A DNA stretch of 64,000 nucleotides from CAZJYI01 sp964550025 (GCA_964550025.1 CAZJYI010000037.1:1-64000); one strand, 5' to 3'; shown: positions 27,022 through 36,330, counted from the first letter of the stretch. Made by a program: numbers and translations. Notes: generated by a model from the sequence alone, not told the origin.

Positions 27022-27582
27022 TCACTCATCGGCCAGAAAGTCCGCGATTGATTTGCCGCCAACGTGGAGCTCCTCGATGACCGCGAAGCCGGACTTCACG
27101 CGCACGGCGATGTACGCGTCGTGCTGTTCCCGGCGCGAGTGCTCCCTGTAGGCAGTTTCGGCGCGCGGGGCAAGCTCCTCGTTCATGTAGTAGCGGTCAA
27201 AGGGCATTTTGACTCTGATCGTCTGGCCCGCCGCGGCTCTGCCGCGGGCTCTCACGGTGATGTAGCCGTCCCCCTCGGGGCGACTGGTGGTGATTCCGCC
27301 GATGCGGGCAAAGCCGTCCTCGTCCTCCTCGAGGACGGCGTAGACCTTCTGGTGTCTCTCGCACGAGTCACCCGCCATGACCGGTCCGGATTCCTCGGCG
27401 GCGCGCACGGAAACGTAGCGGCCGCGAAAAGCATCGTAGGGGTCCACGGGCCGCGTTCTGAACCGAAACACCTTTCCGGTGCGCAGGGCCGTTTCGCGTT
27501 TGGCTATCATCGAAAGCGGCACGCCGAGCTGCGCCAGCGCCAGAACCAGCATGCCGCCCAGTGCAATGGATCTCGTATTCAT
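27022..27582 (-). CDS. GDYXXLXY domain protein
   Basis: 186 residues with an N-terminal hydrophobic segment (GGMLVLALAQLGVPLSMIA). The motif RPVDPYDAFRGRYVSVR (about residues 44-60) is the family signature; the consensus DxRGDYxxLxY is varied here to FRGRYVSVR. PFDRYYMNEELAPRAE near residue 125 is also conserved. Members are usually encoded directly after DUF2157 or DUF4401 membrane genes. Here it lies only four bases after the DUF2157 gene, which supports the assignment. The role is unknown; the N-terminal helix suggests a periplasmic, membrane-tethered domain. Confidence 0.85.
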   Translation of the reverse strand: MNTRSIALGGMLVLALAQLGVPLSMIAKRETALRTGKVFRFRTRPVDPYDAFRGRYVSVRAAEESGPVMAGDSCERHQKVYAVLEEDEDGFARIGGITTSRPEGDGYITVRARGRAAAGQTIRVKMPFDRYYMNEELAPRAETAYREHSRREQHDAYIAVRVKSGFAVIEELHVGGKSIADFLADE

Positions 27583-27586
27583 GTGA

Positions 27587-28915
27587 CTACTGCTCCAGTT
27601 GGGGGCGCGGCTTCCCGCGCTTGATGAGAATGAGGTTCGTTACAAGGAAACCGATACCGATCAGGATGAAGGCCACGCCACGCGCAATCAGCCCAAGATC
27701 GCTGTCGAAGAAACGCGCGACGATGAGAACTGTGAGGATCACCATGCCGCCGTTGACTATGCCAATCGCGCTCTCACGCACCCCCCATATGATGGTGCCG
27801 ACACCCAGCGCAAACATGTACGCGTTGAAGATCAGGAGGCAGACGTGTTCATCGACTTCGAGAGCGGCCAGCGTATAGCCCAGAACGGCCACAACCGGCA
27901 TCACGCCGTAGAGGATGCGCCACGCGTGCCCGCGTCGGACGGACATGGCCAGCAGGGCAGCACAGGCAAACGGCAGCCCCGCGACCAGCAGGTAGTCCGT
28001 CCACGCCGCCAGTTCGAAATACCCGTAACGGTAGCGGTAGTGGCTCCAGCCGATATTGTCCCAGGGCCATTCGTAGGTGAAGATGAACGTCAGCACGACG
28101 ATCCCCCCCAGGCCCACCACCTGCAGCGGTTTCTGAAAAACGGAAGGGCTCTCGTCGAACCAGTAGCTCCCCGCCAGGTACATCACCGCGAAGAGCGCGC
28201 TGTACACAACAATCCAGAGACCGGGCACCACCTTCTCCAGGACGATTCCCGTGGCCACGCAGAGGCAGAAGGCGAGGCCCCATCCCAAGACGCTCGAGCG
28301 TACCGAACAGGGGTTCTTGCGGTACTCGATCACCACGTGCGGCGCAACCAGGGCCAGGAGGGGCCAGAAGGCCAGGGCATGCCCGGCCACCGACTGCGAG
28401 TAGCCGGCCCAGGCCGTGATCCCCGCCAGGTAGATGAGACAGGGCGCCGTTGCCCTGAGCAGGTAGATGAGCGGTGCGATCAGCAGCATCCAGGTCATCA
28501 TGAACGCACCCGGATCGCCCGGGATGTGATAGGTCTGCCCGATCAGCGAAATGCTCGCGCCCACCGCCAGCGTCAGGAAAATCGATATGCTCTCGCGCCA
28601 CGCGATCGACTGCTTCCCGGCGTAGACCCCGTAGACCGCAAGCGCCTGCGTCGCGAGGAGCGGCGCCAGGGCCAGAACGGTCCTCATCGCGCGGGACAAC
28701 TGCGACCAGTTGTGTGCCAGCAACAGGATCACGCCCGACCCGATCAGCAGCGCGCCGAGGATACTGCAGACCGTCAACGCGATCCTGCGCCCCGAGCGTT
28801 TTTCCACCGCCCCATAGTGTTCCCGAATCCGGTCGGCAGCGTCGGCCGGCAGGACGTTGTCTGCGACCAGTAGCGGCAATTCGCCGTATAGCCATTGTAT
28901 GTGCTTCTTACTCAT
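27587..28915 (-). CDS. DUF2157 membrane protein
   Basis: 442 residues. The cytoplasmic N-terminus (ADNVLPADAADRIREHYG) is followed by about 12 membrane helices starting with LTVCSILGALLIGSGVILLLAHNW, WSQLSRAMRTVLAL and SISLIGQTYHIPGD, which are the DUF2157 signature blocks. Start ATG 28915. It forms an operon with the GDYXXLXY gene and probably the hydrolase, all on the minus strand with gaps of 4 and 22 bp. No enzyme activity is known for the family. Confidence 0.88.
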   Translation of the reverse strand: MSKKHIQWLYGELPLLVADNVLPADAADRIREHYGAVEKRSGRRIALTVCSILGALLIGSGVILLLAHNWSQLSRAMRTVLALAPLLATQALAVYGVYAGKQSIAWRESISIFLTLAVGASISLIGQTYHIPGDPGAFMMTWMLLIAPLIYLLRATAPCLIYLAGITAWAGYSQSVAGHALAFWPLLALVAPHVVIEYRKNPCSVRSSVLGWGLAFCLCVATGIVLEKVVPGLWIVVYSALFAVMYLAGSYWFDESPSVFQKPLQVVGLGGIVVLTFIFTYEWPWDNIGWSHYRYRYGYFELAAWTDYLLVAGLPFACAALLAMSVRRGHAWRILYGVMPVVAVLGYTLAALEVDEHVCLLIFNAYMFALGVGTIIWGVRESAIGIVNGGMVILTVLIVARFFDSDLGLIARGVAFILIGIGFLVTNLILIKRGKPRPQLEQ

Positions 28916-28924
28916 AGGTTGCGT

Positions 28925-29300
28925 TGTCCCAAGCTGTCTTCTGTCGGGCTTTCAGCCCTTGTCGGTTTACCGCATGACGTGTTCCCAGGGCTGTCGCCCT
29001 GGGCTGGTATCTGGCGGGCCTTCGGCCCTTGTTGACTGCCGTGCGAGCTGTCTCTGTTCCCAGGGCTGTCGCCCTGGGCTGGTATCTGGCGGGCCTTCGG
29101 CCCTTGTTGACTGCCGTGCGAGCTGTCTCTGTTCCCAGGGCTGTCGCCCTGGGCTGGTATCTGGCGGGCCTTCGGCCCTCGGGTGTGTGATCGGCGGCCC
29201 CAAGGGCCGAAGGCCCGGCACAGGCCAGCCCAGCCCGCAGGGCTGGGGTTAGGCGCATTCGCACCTCTCCGAGGGCTGAAAGCCCGGCACAGATCATAGT
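28925..29300. repeat. REP-like hairpin array with a 75-bp tandem unit
   Basis: The unit beginning GTTCCCAGGGCTGTCGCCC repeats at 28981, 29056 and 29131, exactly 75 bp apart. Each unit contains two hairpins, CCAGGGC-TGTC-GCCCTGG and GGGCC-TTC-GGCCC. Inverted copies of the same modules (gggccgaaggcccggcacag; cagcccgcagggctg; gggctgaaagcccggcacag) follow to 29293. Open frames through it are low-complexity and are not genes. Copies of the class also lie at 40008-40225. Confidence 0.85.
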
Positions 29301-29309
29301 CCGATTCCA

Positions 29310-32216
29310 CTATTTCTGTCCTCCACGACGCACGATGGGGAAGATGATGTCCATCTTCGTCCCCTCCGGACCCTTCTCGTATCGAAACACGCGCCAGAGA
29401 AACGAGAACTTGCGGAATCCGTCGGGGCGGCTGTCGTACGTGATCCCCGGCATATCGACGCTGACCCTGCCGTTCAGCTTCTCGCGATGCCACAGGCGCC
29501 AGAGCACGCGGCTGCGGGAGTAGTCATTCAGCTCTCCCGAGTCGGGCAGGCGGTCGACCTCGCGCTTGTAGTCGGCGAGGAGCAGCAGGAGGGATCCCTT
29601 CTTGCGAACCCGTTCCGTACTCGGAGTCTCTCGGTTCTCGTAACTCCAGAGCGGCCACACTCCGTTGGAGCGCACGTGGGTGCGAACCAGCCGCTGCGTC
29701 TCTGTCCTGCGATCCTGCTTCGGGGCCCATTCGGGCAGGACGCGCATTTCGTTGCGGCAGTGGCCGACCAGAAACGCACGGAAGGAGGTCCCGAAGGTCG
29801 CCCACTTCCGGCCTGGCGGGACCTCGCTATCCAGCGGTCCCTGGTTGCGATAGCTGTAGAACGGGAAGAGACTGGCTTCGCCCTCTCCGTCCCGAAAACT
29901 GTAGGATCCCCAGAGCGTGCGCCCACGCGTCCGTCCCGTCTGCACCTCGTGGCGGTGCGAATAGACGGGAAAGAGCCAGCTTCCCGTTTCCGTACCGGTT
30001 CTCAGACCGCAGAGCGGCGTCGCGGGGTAGAAGTACCCCTCCCCGTCCCGGGCTCTTTTCCACCCGAACAACGGCGTCAGGAAGCGCTCCCTACCCTCGT
30101 AGTAGTAGACCGGCAGGAGGTGACCTTCGTCGTGCTCCGGTCCCCTGCCCCACTCCTGGTGAAAGAGGCCCAGCGCGCCGAAGAGGTGCTTCTCTTTGCC
30201 GTCCTCCGCGTAGGCGGAAAGCAGTGCCGGGATGGCCTGCCACTCGGCGCCTTCCCAATGGCACTTCGCGTAGACCGGGGAAGTGAAGCTCCCCGTTTTG
30301 CGGTTCCAACCGCACAGGGGCAGTATGTGCTGCGAGCCGGCGTCCTCCCCCCAACTCAGATGCGCCATGCAGCCCAGGAGCCACAGGTCGCTTCTGCGAT
30401 CATCCTCGGCCAGCCACGAGAGAGCGGGCGGAATCAGCGTGACCTTGCGGTTGCCAGGCGCACGCCACGTTGCCGCCGCCGCCGAGATGAAGGTGTCATC
30501 GCGAGGGTCCGAGTAAAAGAGCGGCAGGACATGTCGTGAGCCCCGCGCTTCCCCCCAGCTCAGGTGGGCCAACCCGCCCAGCGCCCACAGGTCGCTGCGG
30601 TTCTGATCCTCCGACAGCCACGAGAGCAGCGGCGGAACCAGGGTTGTCTCGCCCCGGTCGTTTCGCCAGCGTGCCGCCAGCGGAGAAACGAGCGTGCGCT
30701 CCCATCCATTCCAGTAGTAGAGCGGCAGGACGTGGTGCGTGGCGCCTTCGCCATCCCACTTTGCGTGCATGAGCGGCGCCATTATCCACAGGTTGCCCCG
30801 GTCTTCCTGCCGGCTGCCGCCCGAGAGCAGCGGGTAGATCAGCCACCGGTTCCCGGCGCTGTCCGTTTCGTACCCGCCGAGGAGCGTGGCCAGCAGGTCG
30901 CCCTGGGCCGACTTCTCACGATAGTACAGCGGAAAGAGCGCGTCCCAGGACGTGTCGGCGGCTTTGTTCCGCCCCATCGAGTAGACCGGGGTGATGAGTT
31001 TCTCGCGCTCGCCCCACTCGGAGTGGTAGGAGAGCGGTGGGAGCAGTTCCCAGCCGGAACCGTCGCTTCTGCGACAGCTTGACCACGGCAACGACAGCAG
31101 CAGGGACTGCTCCTCGTCTTCAGAGCGGTAGTAGAGCGGCAGCACGTGGTGCGAGCGTTCGCGTTCGGCCCAACTCACGTGCGCCATCGGGCCAAGGAGC
31201 CAGTACTCCCCTTCCGCTGCCGCTCGCCGTCCCTTCGATAGTAGCGGCAGTACCAGCCACGACCTCTCTTCGGGGGTGCGGGTGTACCCGCCAAGCAACG
31301 TGGTCACGAACGACTCGTCCGCGTCGCGCCGCGAGTAGTACAGCGGCAGCAGAAGCTCCCACGAGCTGTCGCGCAGCCGGTTTTCTCCCCGGGAGTACAG
31401 CGGGGTCACGGTGGTCGAGCGATTGCGGTCAGAGAGCGCGTAATACAGGAGGGGCACGAGCGTCCACTCCTCGCCCACCTCGGTTTCTCCGTGGGAATAC
31501 GGGAACGAGAAGAAGGCGCTGCCGTTCGGGTCGCGCTCGTAGCCGAACAGCGGGAGCAGCATCTGACCCTCCCGTTGCGCGGCAAGATCCTGCCAGACGC
31601 GGCCGAAGGGCCACAGGAAGAACTTGCTGCGGCATTCGCCCTCCGCGTAGCCGCCGTAGATCGGCCATACGCGCCCCCCTCTGTGGCCGGGTGAATCGAC
31701 CCGGTGGATGAAGGGCCACAGGACGTGGGCTTCGTATCCACCCTCGCTGGAGCTCCTGTACGACCACAGCGGAATCAGGCTGTCGGACCCGCCGCGCTCG
31801 CCAAAGGGCTCCCCGCGGTGCCAGTAGAATGGAAAGAGCGTGCGGTAGTCCTCGCCCCAGAAGAAGGGAAATACGTAGTGCTCGTCGTCCTGGTTGTCAA
31901 AGCAGGCGAAAGGCCACAGGAAGTTGTACACCTGCTCTTCTTCGTTCAGCCCGTAGATCGACATAAAAGGCCGCAAGGCAAAGTGGTCTTCGGTCTTCTC
32001 GCCAATGGGCCACAACACCGACAGAGCCGGGTCGCGATAGTACAGCAGCGGCCACAGGTTGACGCGATCCTCGGCAGGCCCCTGGCGCACCTCGTATTCA
32101 CCCGTGTAGAACGGCGTGCCTTTCATGGCCCGCGTCGCACAGCCGCTGAACAGGACGGCCGTGGCGAGAAGCAGTCCGCCACCCGCAGCGCGGAGCACAA
32201 TTCGTATGGGCTTCAT
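29310..32216 (-). CDS. Large repetitive lipoprotein with LWPL/LLPLYYR repeats
   Basis: 968 residues from ATG 32216, seven bases after AGGAGA. The signal peptide ends in a lipobox (LFSGC), so the protein should be lipid-anchored. Nearly the whole length is made of imperfect 20-35-residue beta-type repeats, each with a hydrophobic-aromatic core such as LWPLLYYRD, LWPFACF, FPFFWGE, LLPLYYSRRD, HVLPLYYRSE and FPVYSHRHE, joined by polar turns. This suggests a long beta-propeller, solenoid or barrel structure. I do not recognise a named family; similar proteins exist in PVC bacteria. It starts one base after the stop of the acyl-ACP synthetase fusion (TGATATG), so translation is coupled. Confidence 0.7.
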   Translation of the reverse strand: MKPIRIVLRAAGGGLLLATAVLFSGCATRAMKGTPFYTGEYEVRQGPAEDRVNLWPLLYYRDPALSVLWPIGEKTEDHFALRPFMSIYGLNEEEQVYNFLWPFACFDNQDDEHYVFPFFWGEDYRTLFPFYWHRGEPFGERGGSDSLIPLWSYRSSSEGGYEAHVLWPFIHRVDSPGHRGGRVWPIYGGYAEGECRSKFFLWPFGRVWQDLAAQREGQMLLPLFGYERDPNGSAFFSFPYSHGETEVGEEWTLVPLLYYALSDRNRSTTVTPLYSRGENRLRDSSWELLLPLYYSRRDADESFVTTLLGGYTRTPEERSWLVLPLLSKGRRAAAEGEYWLLGPMAHVSWAERERSHHVLPLYYRSEDEEQSLLLSLPWSSCRRSDGSGWELLPPLSYHSEWGEREKLITPVYSMGRNKAADTSWDALFPLYYREKSAQGDLLATLLGGYETDSAGNRWLIYPLLSGGSRQEDRGNLWIMAPLMHAKWDGEGATHHVLPLYYWNGWERTLVSPLAARWRNDRGETTLVPPLLSWLSEDQNRSDLWALGGLAHLSWGEARGSRHVLPLFYSDPRDDTFISAAAATWRAPGNRKVTLIPPALSWLAEDDRRSDLWLLGCMAHLSWGEDAGSQHILPLCGWNRKTGSFTSPVYAKCHWEGAEWQAIPALLSAYAEDGKEKHLFGALGLFHQEWGRGPEHDEGHLLPVYYYEGRERFLTPLFGWKRARDGEGYFYPATPLCGLRTGTETGSWLFPVYSHRHEVQTGRTRGRTLWGSYSFRDGEGEASLFPFYSYRNQGPLDSEVPPGRKWATFGTSFRAFLVGHCRNEMRVLPEWAPKQDRRTETQRLVRTHVRSNGVWPLWSYENRETPSTERVRKKGSLLLLLADYKREVDRLPDSGELNDYSRSRVLWRLWHREKLNGRVSVDMPGITYDSRPDGFRKFSFLWRVFRYEKGPEGTKMDIIFPIVRRGGQK

Positions 32217-32217
32217 A

Positions 32218-35200
32218 TCACATCTCCTGTGTTGGTTGCTGCTTGTCCGTCTTGGGAGCGGCGGCCGTCCGGTTCTCGACAAACTCCCTGGCCATCTGCC
32301 GGATCCGCTTCAAGTCCAGTTTGCCAGACCCCAGCGTGGGCATCGCGGCGACGGAGAAGAAATTGTCCTTGCGCGGCTTCCACAGGTTGGGCAACTCACA
32401 GTCCCGGGCCGCCTGCTGCAACGCGGGCAAATCGCCCGCCTCTTCCGTGTAGAGAACGACGAGCTGTTCGCCCTTGCGCTCGTCGGGCGCACCGGTCACC
32501 ACGAGTACCTGGCTCACGGCGCCAACGGCCTCGATGAGCTTCTCTTCCACGGCGAGGTGAGGCACCATTTCGCCCCCAAGCTTGCTGTAGCGCGACATGC
32601 GGTCGACGATGTAAACAAAACCGTCTTCATCGATCCGCGCGATGTCCCCGGTGTTGTACCATCCCCCGCGCAACACCTCGGACGTCTTGTCCGGCTTGCC
32701 GAGGTATCCCAGCATGACGTTGGGGCCGCGAACCTGCAGCACGCCCTCTTCTCCCGGCGGCAGGTCTTCGCCAGTGTCGGGGTCGCTGATCTTGACGGCT
32801 ACGCCCGGGATGGGGTGGCCGATGCTGCCCTCCTTGCTCCCGACGTGCGTCACGCCATCCAGCTGTACATTGGGGAGATTGGCGCTCGCAACGGGCGAGA
32901 GCTCGGTGGCGCCATAGCCTTCAAGCGGCCGGATCCCAAAGCGCTTCTCGAAGGAATCCGCAACGCGCATCTTCAATTTCTCCGCTCCCGTCATCACCAT
33001 CCGGAGGCTCTTGACATCCTCGCGCTTGCCCTTGCGGATATACGCAAGCAGGAAAGTGGGTGTCGACAGCAGCAGGGTCAGCGCGTTCTCGCGAACCATG
33101 CCCATGATCGTGGCCCCGTCGAGCGGATTGGGGTGGTAGAAGACAGGGAACCCCGTAATCAGCGGACACCACAACGTCACCGTGTACCCGAAAGAATGGA
33201 AGAAGGGAAGTACGGCACACATGCGGTCATGCCGCGTGAAATGGAAGATCATCTGAACCTGCTCCAGGTTCGACAGTACATTGTGATGGCTGAGCATAAT
33301 GCCTTTCGGCTCACCCGTACTGCCGGACGAGAAAATGACCGTGGCGAGGGCATCGCACTTCGCCTTGCGTACATGGCCGATCATGCAGGCGGGACAGAAA
33401 ACGGCTGTGAGCATCGCGCGCACCCTGTCGGCCGCGCCGATAGTCCCGGCGATATCCTCCAGGTACACCGTCCCCTCCGGCGCACTGCCCTCGCCGAGCT
33501 TCTCGAGAAACGCGCGCGATGAGACAACCGTCTTGATGCCGCACTGGTTGATCGCCGATTCCAGCGATTGGGCTGACGCCGTGAAGTTCAGGTTGACCGG
33601 GACCTTGCCCAGCAGGACAACGGCCGCATTGGCCAGTGCCCCGGCCACGCTCGACGGCATCAGCACGCCGACCATCTCATCGTTCTTGCACAGCGGCTCT
33701 ATCTTGCGCGACAGGGCGATGGCTCCCACCAGACTCTTGAGATAGGTCACGCGCTTGCCGGTCGTGTCCCACATTGCGAGTCGACGCCAGTTCAGGCGCG
33801 CCGAACGGATGAACATCATCCCCAGTGTCCGGTCGGACGCCTTCTTCAGATCGAAGCTCTCGGCAGACAGCTCGAGCACCCGCTGCCGGACGGCCTCGGT
33901 CGGGCTATCGGTGGGCATCGGATCGCCGAAGATGATGCTGACCGGGTACGGGATGTTCCTGGGCAGGGCGCCGAGCAGCTTGCCGTGGTAGTAGCTGAAG
34001 ATGCTGCCCCAGGCTCCGCCGATGTGGGCGGGGATGATCGGCGCGCCGGTCCCGCGCACGATACGTTCAAGACCGGGCCTGAAACCGCGCATGTTGCCGT
34101 TGCGCGTGAGCGCCCCCTCGGCGAAGATGCAGACGATGTAGCCGTCCTGCAGTGCGCGGCGCGCCTCGGCCAGTGACTTGACGATGCGTCGCGGCGGGTC
34201 GGTCGGCGAAACGGGAATCACCTGCATCAGCCTGAAGAGCCAGCGCATGGGTTTGTACTCCGCGATTTCCCGCGCCATCACGTAGCGAATGCGCCGCTGT
34301 TGGGGAGCCGAGATCAGGAGCGCATCGACCCACGTGACGTGGTTGGAGACGATCAGGGCCGGCCCGTCAACCGGCAGGTTGTGGAGCCCTTCCACCCGGA
34401 TGCGATAGAAGGTCTTCGTGATGAGCACCACGACAAAGCGGATCAGAAAGTCCGGCAGGATCACGACGGCCGTTATCGCCAGCAGGCCGGTCAGGAGGCC
34501 GGCGACGGCGAAACAGAGGTTGGCGCCGAGTTTCGGCTGCAGCAGGGCGAAAGCACCGGCCGACACGGCTACGCCGAGGAAGCTCAGGAAGTTGCTCAGC
34601 GCCAGGATTTCGCCGCGCCGGTCCGGAGGGCTGCGGTACTGGATGAAGGCGTTCAACGGCACGACGAAGAAACCGGAACTGACACCGAGCAGGAAGAGCA
34701 GCCAGACAACCGGTTTGGCCAGGCAACGCACCCATCCCAGTCCCCGAATTCCGGTGACGGGCGCCAGCCACGTCACCTCGCCGAAGAGGTCAGGCTCTAC
34801 AAATGCAAAGGCGGTGCAGCAGGCCGTGAGCCCTATGGCCCCGACGGGCACGAGTCCGAATTCGATGTTGCGGCCGGACATCTTTCCGGCCAGCACGGCG
34901 CCGATGCCGATCCCCAGCGCGACAACGGGAAACAGGTAGCCGCTTTCGATCCACCCCAGTCCGAGGTGGTCCTGTCCGTAGAGCAGTGCGTTCTGATGGA
35001 TGAAGGCGCCCAGGAAGAGGAAGTAGGCGCTCGCGATCACCGCCAGGAAGAGGTAGCGATCACTTCTGAGCCCGTGCAGTGTTCGCCAGAGGTCCACAAC
35101 AAACGCCGCCGAGAAGCGGTTCTTCTTACCCGCGGCCGGCGTGCGCTCTATGCGCAGGCTGGCGAGGAGTCCCAGGACGGCCACCCCCACGCAGAAGAGG

Positions 35201-35724
35201 CCGAGATGCAGGAAGTTGCGCTTCAACACCTTGAGCAGCAGGAAGGACGGGATGAACGTGCCGATGATGATGGCGAGGTACGAGAGGCCGACCAGGAAGC
35301 TGTTGGCTTTCGAAAGGCTCTCCGTCTTCACGAGCTCGGGGATGATGCCATACTTCGAGGGCCCGAACAGGGCGCTCTGCGTACACATGAGAAACAGGAT
35401 CACGTACAGGGCCCACGGCTGGGCGAAGTAGACCGCCACGCACCCGAGGGACATCACCGCGACCTCGAGCGCCTTCGCGAAGACCACTATGTTGCGCTTG
35501 CTGACACGGTCGGCAAGCACTCCCGCGGCGTGGGAGAAGAGAAGGAACGGGATGACGAACACGAAAAACGACGTCGTCACAACGCTGATCCTCGACTCGA
35601 GGCCCAGCACGCCTACCAGCAGGAAAACGACCAGGAGCTTGAACACGTTGTCGTTCATCGCCCCCAGGAACTGCGTTACATTCAGCCACATGAAGGATGG
35701 CGTCAGCCTGACCTTCTCTTCCAT
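32218..35724 (-). CDS. LplT-like MFS transporter / PlsC acyltransferase / acyl-ACP synthetase fusion
   Basis: 1168 residues from ATG 35724 behind GGAGGAGAGGGTG (a GTG one codon earlier is possible). Residues 1-430 form a 12-helix MFS domain like lysophospholipid flippase LplT (TQFLGAMNDNVFKLLVVFLL, FGPSKYGIIPELV). Residues ~440-640 are a PlsC domain with the HX4D motif SNHVTWVDALL and the FAEGALTR block. Residues ~660-1150 are an AMP-forming ligase with SSGSTGEPKGIMLSH, GYGATELSP and WYNTGDIARIDEDGF. Together these should flip lysophospholipid inward and re-acylate it, as E. coli LplT and Aas do as separate proteins. In-one-chain forms are known in several phyla. The downstream lipoprotein gene is coupled to it. 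Confidence 0.92.
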   Translation of the reverse strand: MEEKVRLTPSFMWLNVTQFLGAMNDNVFKLLVVFLLVGVLGLESRISVVTTSFFVFVIPFLLFSHAAGVLADRVSKRNIVVFAKALEVAVMSLGCVAVYFAQPWALYVILFLMCTQSALFGPSKYGIIPELVKTESLSKANSFLVGLSYLAIIIGTFIPSFLLLKVLKRNFLHLGLFCVGVAVLGLLASLRIERTPAAGKKNRFSAAFVVDLWRTLHGLRSDRYLFLAVIASAYFLFLGAFIHQNALLYGQDHLGLGWIESGYLFPVVALGIGIGAVLAGKMSGRNIEFGLVPVGAIGLTACCTAFAFVEPDLFGEVTWLAPVTGIRGLGWVRCLAKPVVWLLFLLGVSSGFFVVPLNAFIQYRSPPDRRGEILALSNFLSFLGVAVSAGAFALLQPKLGANLCFAVAGLLTGLLAITAVVILPDFLIRFVVVLITKTFYRIRVEGLHNLPVDGPALIVSNHVTWVDALLISAPQQRRIRYVMAREIAEYKPMRWLFRLMQVIPVSPTDPPRRIVKSLAEARRALQDGYIVCIFAEGALTRNGNMRGFRPGLERIVRGTGAPIIPAHIGGAWGSIFSYYHGKLLGALPRNIPYPVSIIFGDPMPTDSPTEAVRQRVLELSAESFDLKKASDRTLGMMFIRSARLNWRRLAMWDTTGKRVTYLKSLVGAIALSRKIEPLCKNDEMVGVLMPSSVAGALANAAVVLLGKVPVNLNFTASAQSLESAINQCGIKTVVSSRAFLEKLGEGSAPEGTVYLEDIAGTIGAADRVRAMLTAVFCPACMIGHVRKAKCDALATVIFSSGSTGEPKGIMLSHHNVLSNLEQVQMIFHFTRHDRMCAVLPFFHSFGYTVTLWCPLITGFPVFYHPNPLDGATIMGMVRENALTLLLSTPTFLLAYIRKGKREDVKSLRMVMTGAEKLKMRVADSFEKRFGIRPLEGYGATELSPVASANLPNVQLDGVTHVGSKEGSIGHPIPGVAVKISDPDTGEDLPPGEEGVLQVRGPNVMLGYLGKPDKTSEVLRGGWYNTGDIARIDEDGFVYIVDRMSRYSKLGGEMVPHLAVEEKLIEAVGAVSQVLVVTGAPDERKGEQLVVLYTEEAGDLPALQQAARDCELPNLWKPRKDNFFSVAAMPTLGSGKLDLKRIRQMAREFVENRTAAAPKTDKQQPTQEM

Positions 35725-35892
35725 CACCCTCTCCTCCGATTGATGCGTTTCAGCTTTCTCCGCTAGAACGCATCCTAGATGCCGCCTGGCGCGAGGTCAA
35801 GATGCAGTAAGCGTGCCAAGGGGCACAGACGAAGAAAGCGGAAGCGGAGCACAGGGCGCAGGTTCGCGAGAATCCCCAGCGTCCCAAAGTAG

Positions 35893-35980
35893 ATTAGGGC
35901 AAAGATTACGGCAAAGACAAAGAGGGATTCGGGCGAGACTTTGTCTTTACCCTCGTCTTTGCCCTCGTCTTTACCTTCGT
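35893..35980. repeat. Palindromic intergenic repeat (AAAGAC/GTCTTT class), copy 2
   Basis: ATTAGGGCAAAGATTACGG and CAAAGACAAAG are followed by TTTGTCTTTACCCTCGTCTTT and a further GTCTTTACC unit, complementary to the first arm. Related to 18605-18690 but with the arms exchanged. Confidence 0.65.
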
Positions 35981-36019
35981 CGTCCAAGTGCCCTTTCGAG
36001 CCAGCCATCCTGGGGCTTC

Positions 36020-36330
36020 CCTTCCCAAATCGTAATCCCACTCCTCCCCCCTCGCCAATCGCCCCGGATACCGCTCCGAGACGATCGGGGAGCAAGAGAG
36101 TGCGATTACGATCGGGGAANNNNNNNNNNNNNNNNNNNNNNNNNNNNNNNNNNNNNNNNNNNNNNNNNNNNNNNNNNNNNNNNNNNNNNNNNNNNNNNNN
36201 NNNNNNNNNNNNNNNNNNNGATACCGCTCCGAGACGATCGGGGAGCAAGAGAGTGCGATTACGATCGGGGAACACTGCCGTTCCCTTCCCAAATCGTAAT
36301 CCCACTCCTCCCCCCTCACCAATCGCCCCA
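36020..36330. repeat. ~100-bp palindromic element, copies on both sides of the assembly gap
   Basis: Left of the gap, CCCAAATCGTAATCCCACTC pairs with GAGAGTGCGATTACGATC ending at 36115. Right of the gap, the segment from 36220 repeats the last 53 bases of the left flank without a mismatch and continues into another CCCAAATCGTAATCCCACTC (to ~36310). This is the same element as 21254-21391 and 50724-50817. The 776-bp region between the acyl-ACP synthetase and sigma-54 genes otherwise shows no gene. Confidence 0.75.
36120..36219. other. Assembly gap (100 Ns) between overlapping contig ends
   Basis: Exactly 100 N, a conventional scaffold spacer. The 53 bases before it (36067-36119) and the 53 bases after it (36220-36272) are identical, so either the two contigs overlap and the true gap is zero or a tandem copy of the repeat is missing. 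Confidence 0.97.

Noticed and set aside
28981..29205. Possible CRISPR array
   Set aside because: The 75-bp units abut each other with no unique spacers, contain two hairpins each, and no cas gene is in the window.
28908..29493. Open frames over the 75-bp repeat (for example repeated GRRPARYQPRATALG)
   Set aside because: They translate the hairpin repeat; such products are frequent false gene calls in PVC genomes.
32218..35724. Frameshifted or mis-joined separate transporter and ligase genes
   Set aside because: The frame is continuous, the three domains are complete, and the LplT-PlsC-Aas order is a known fusion.
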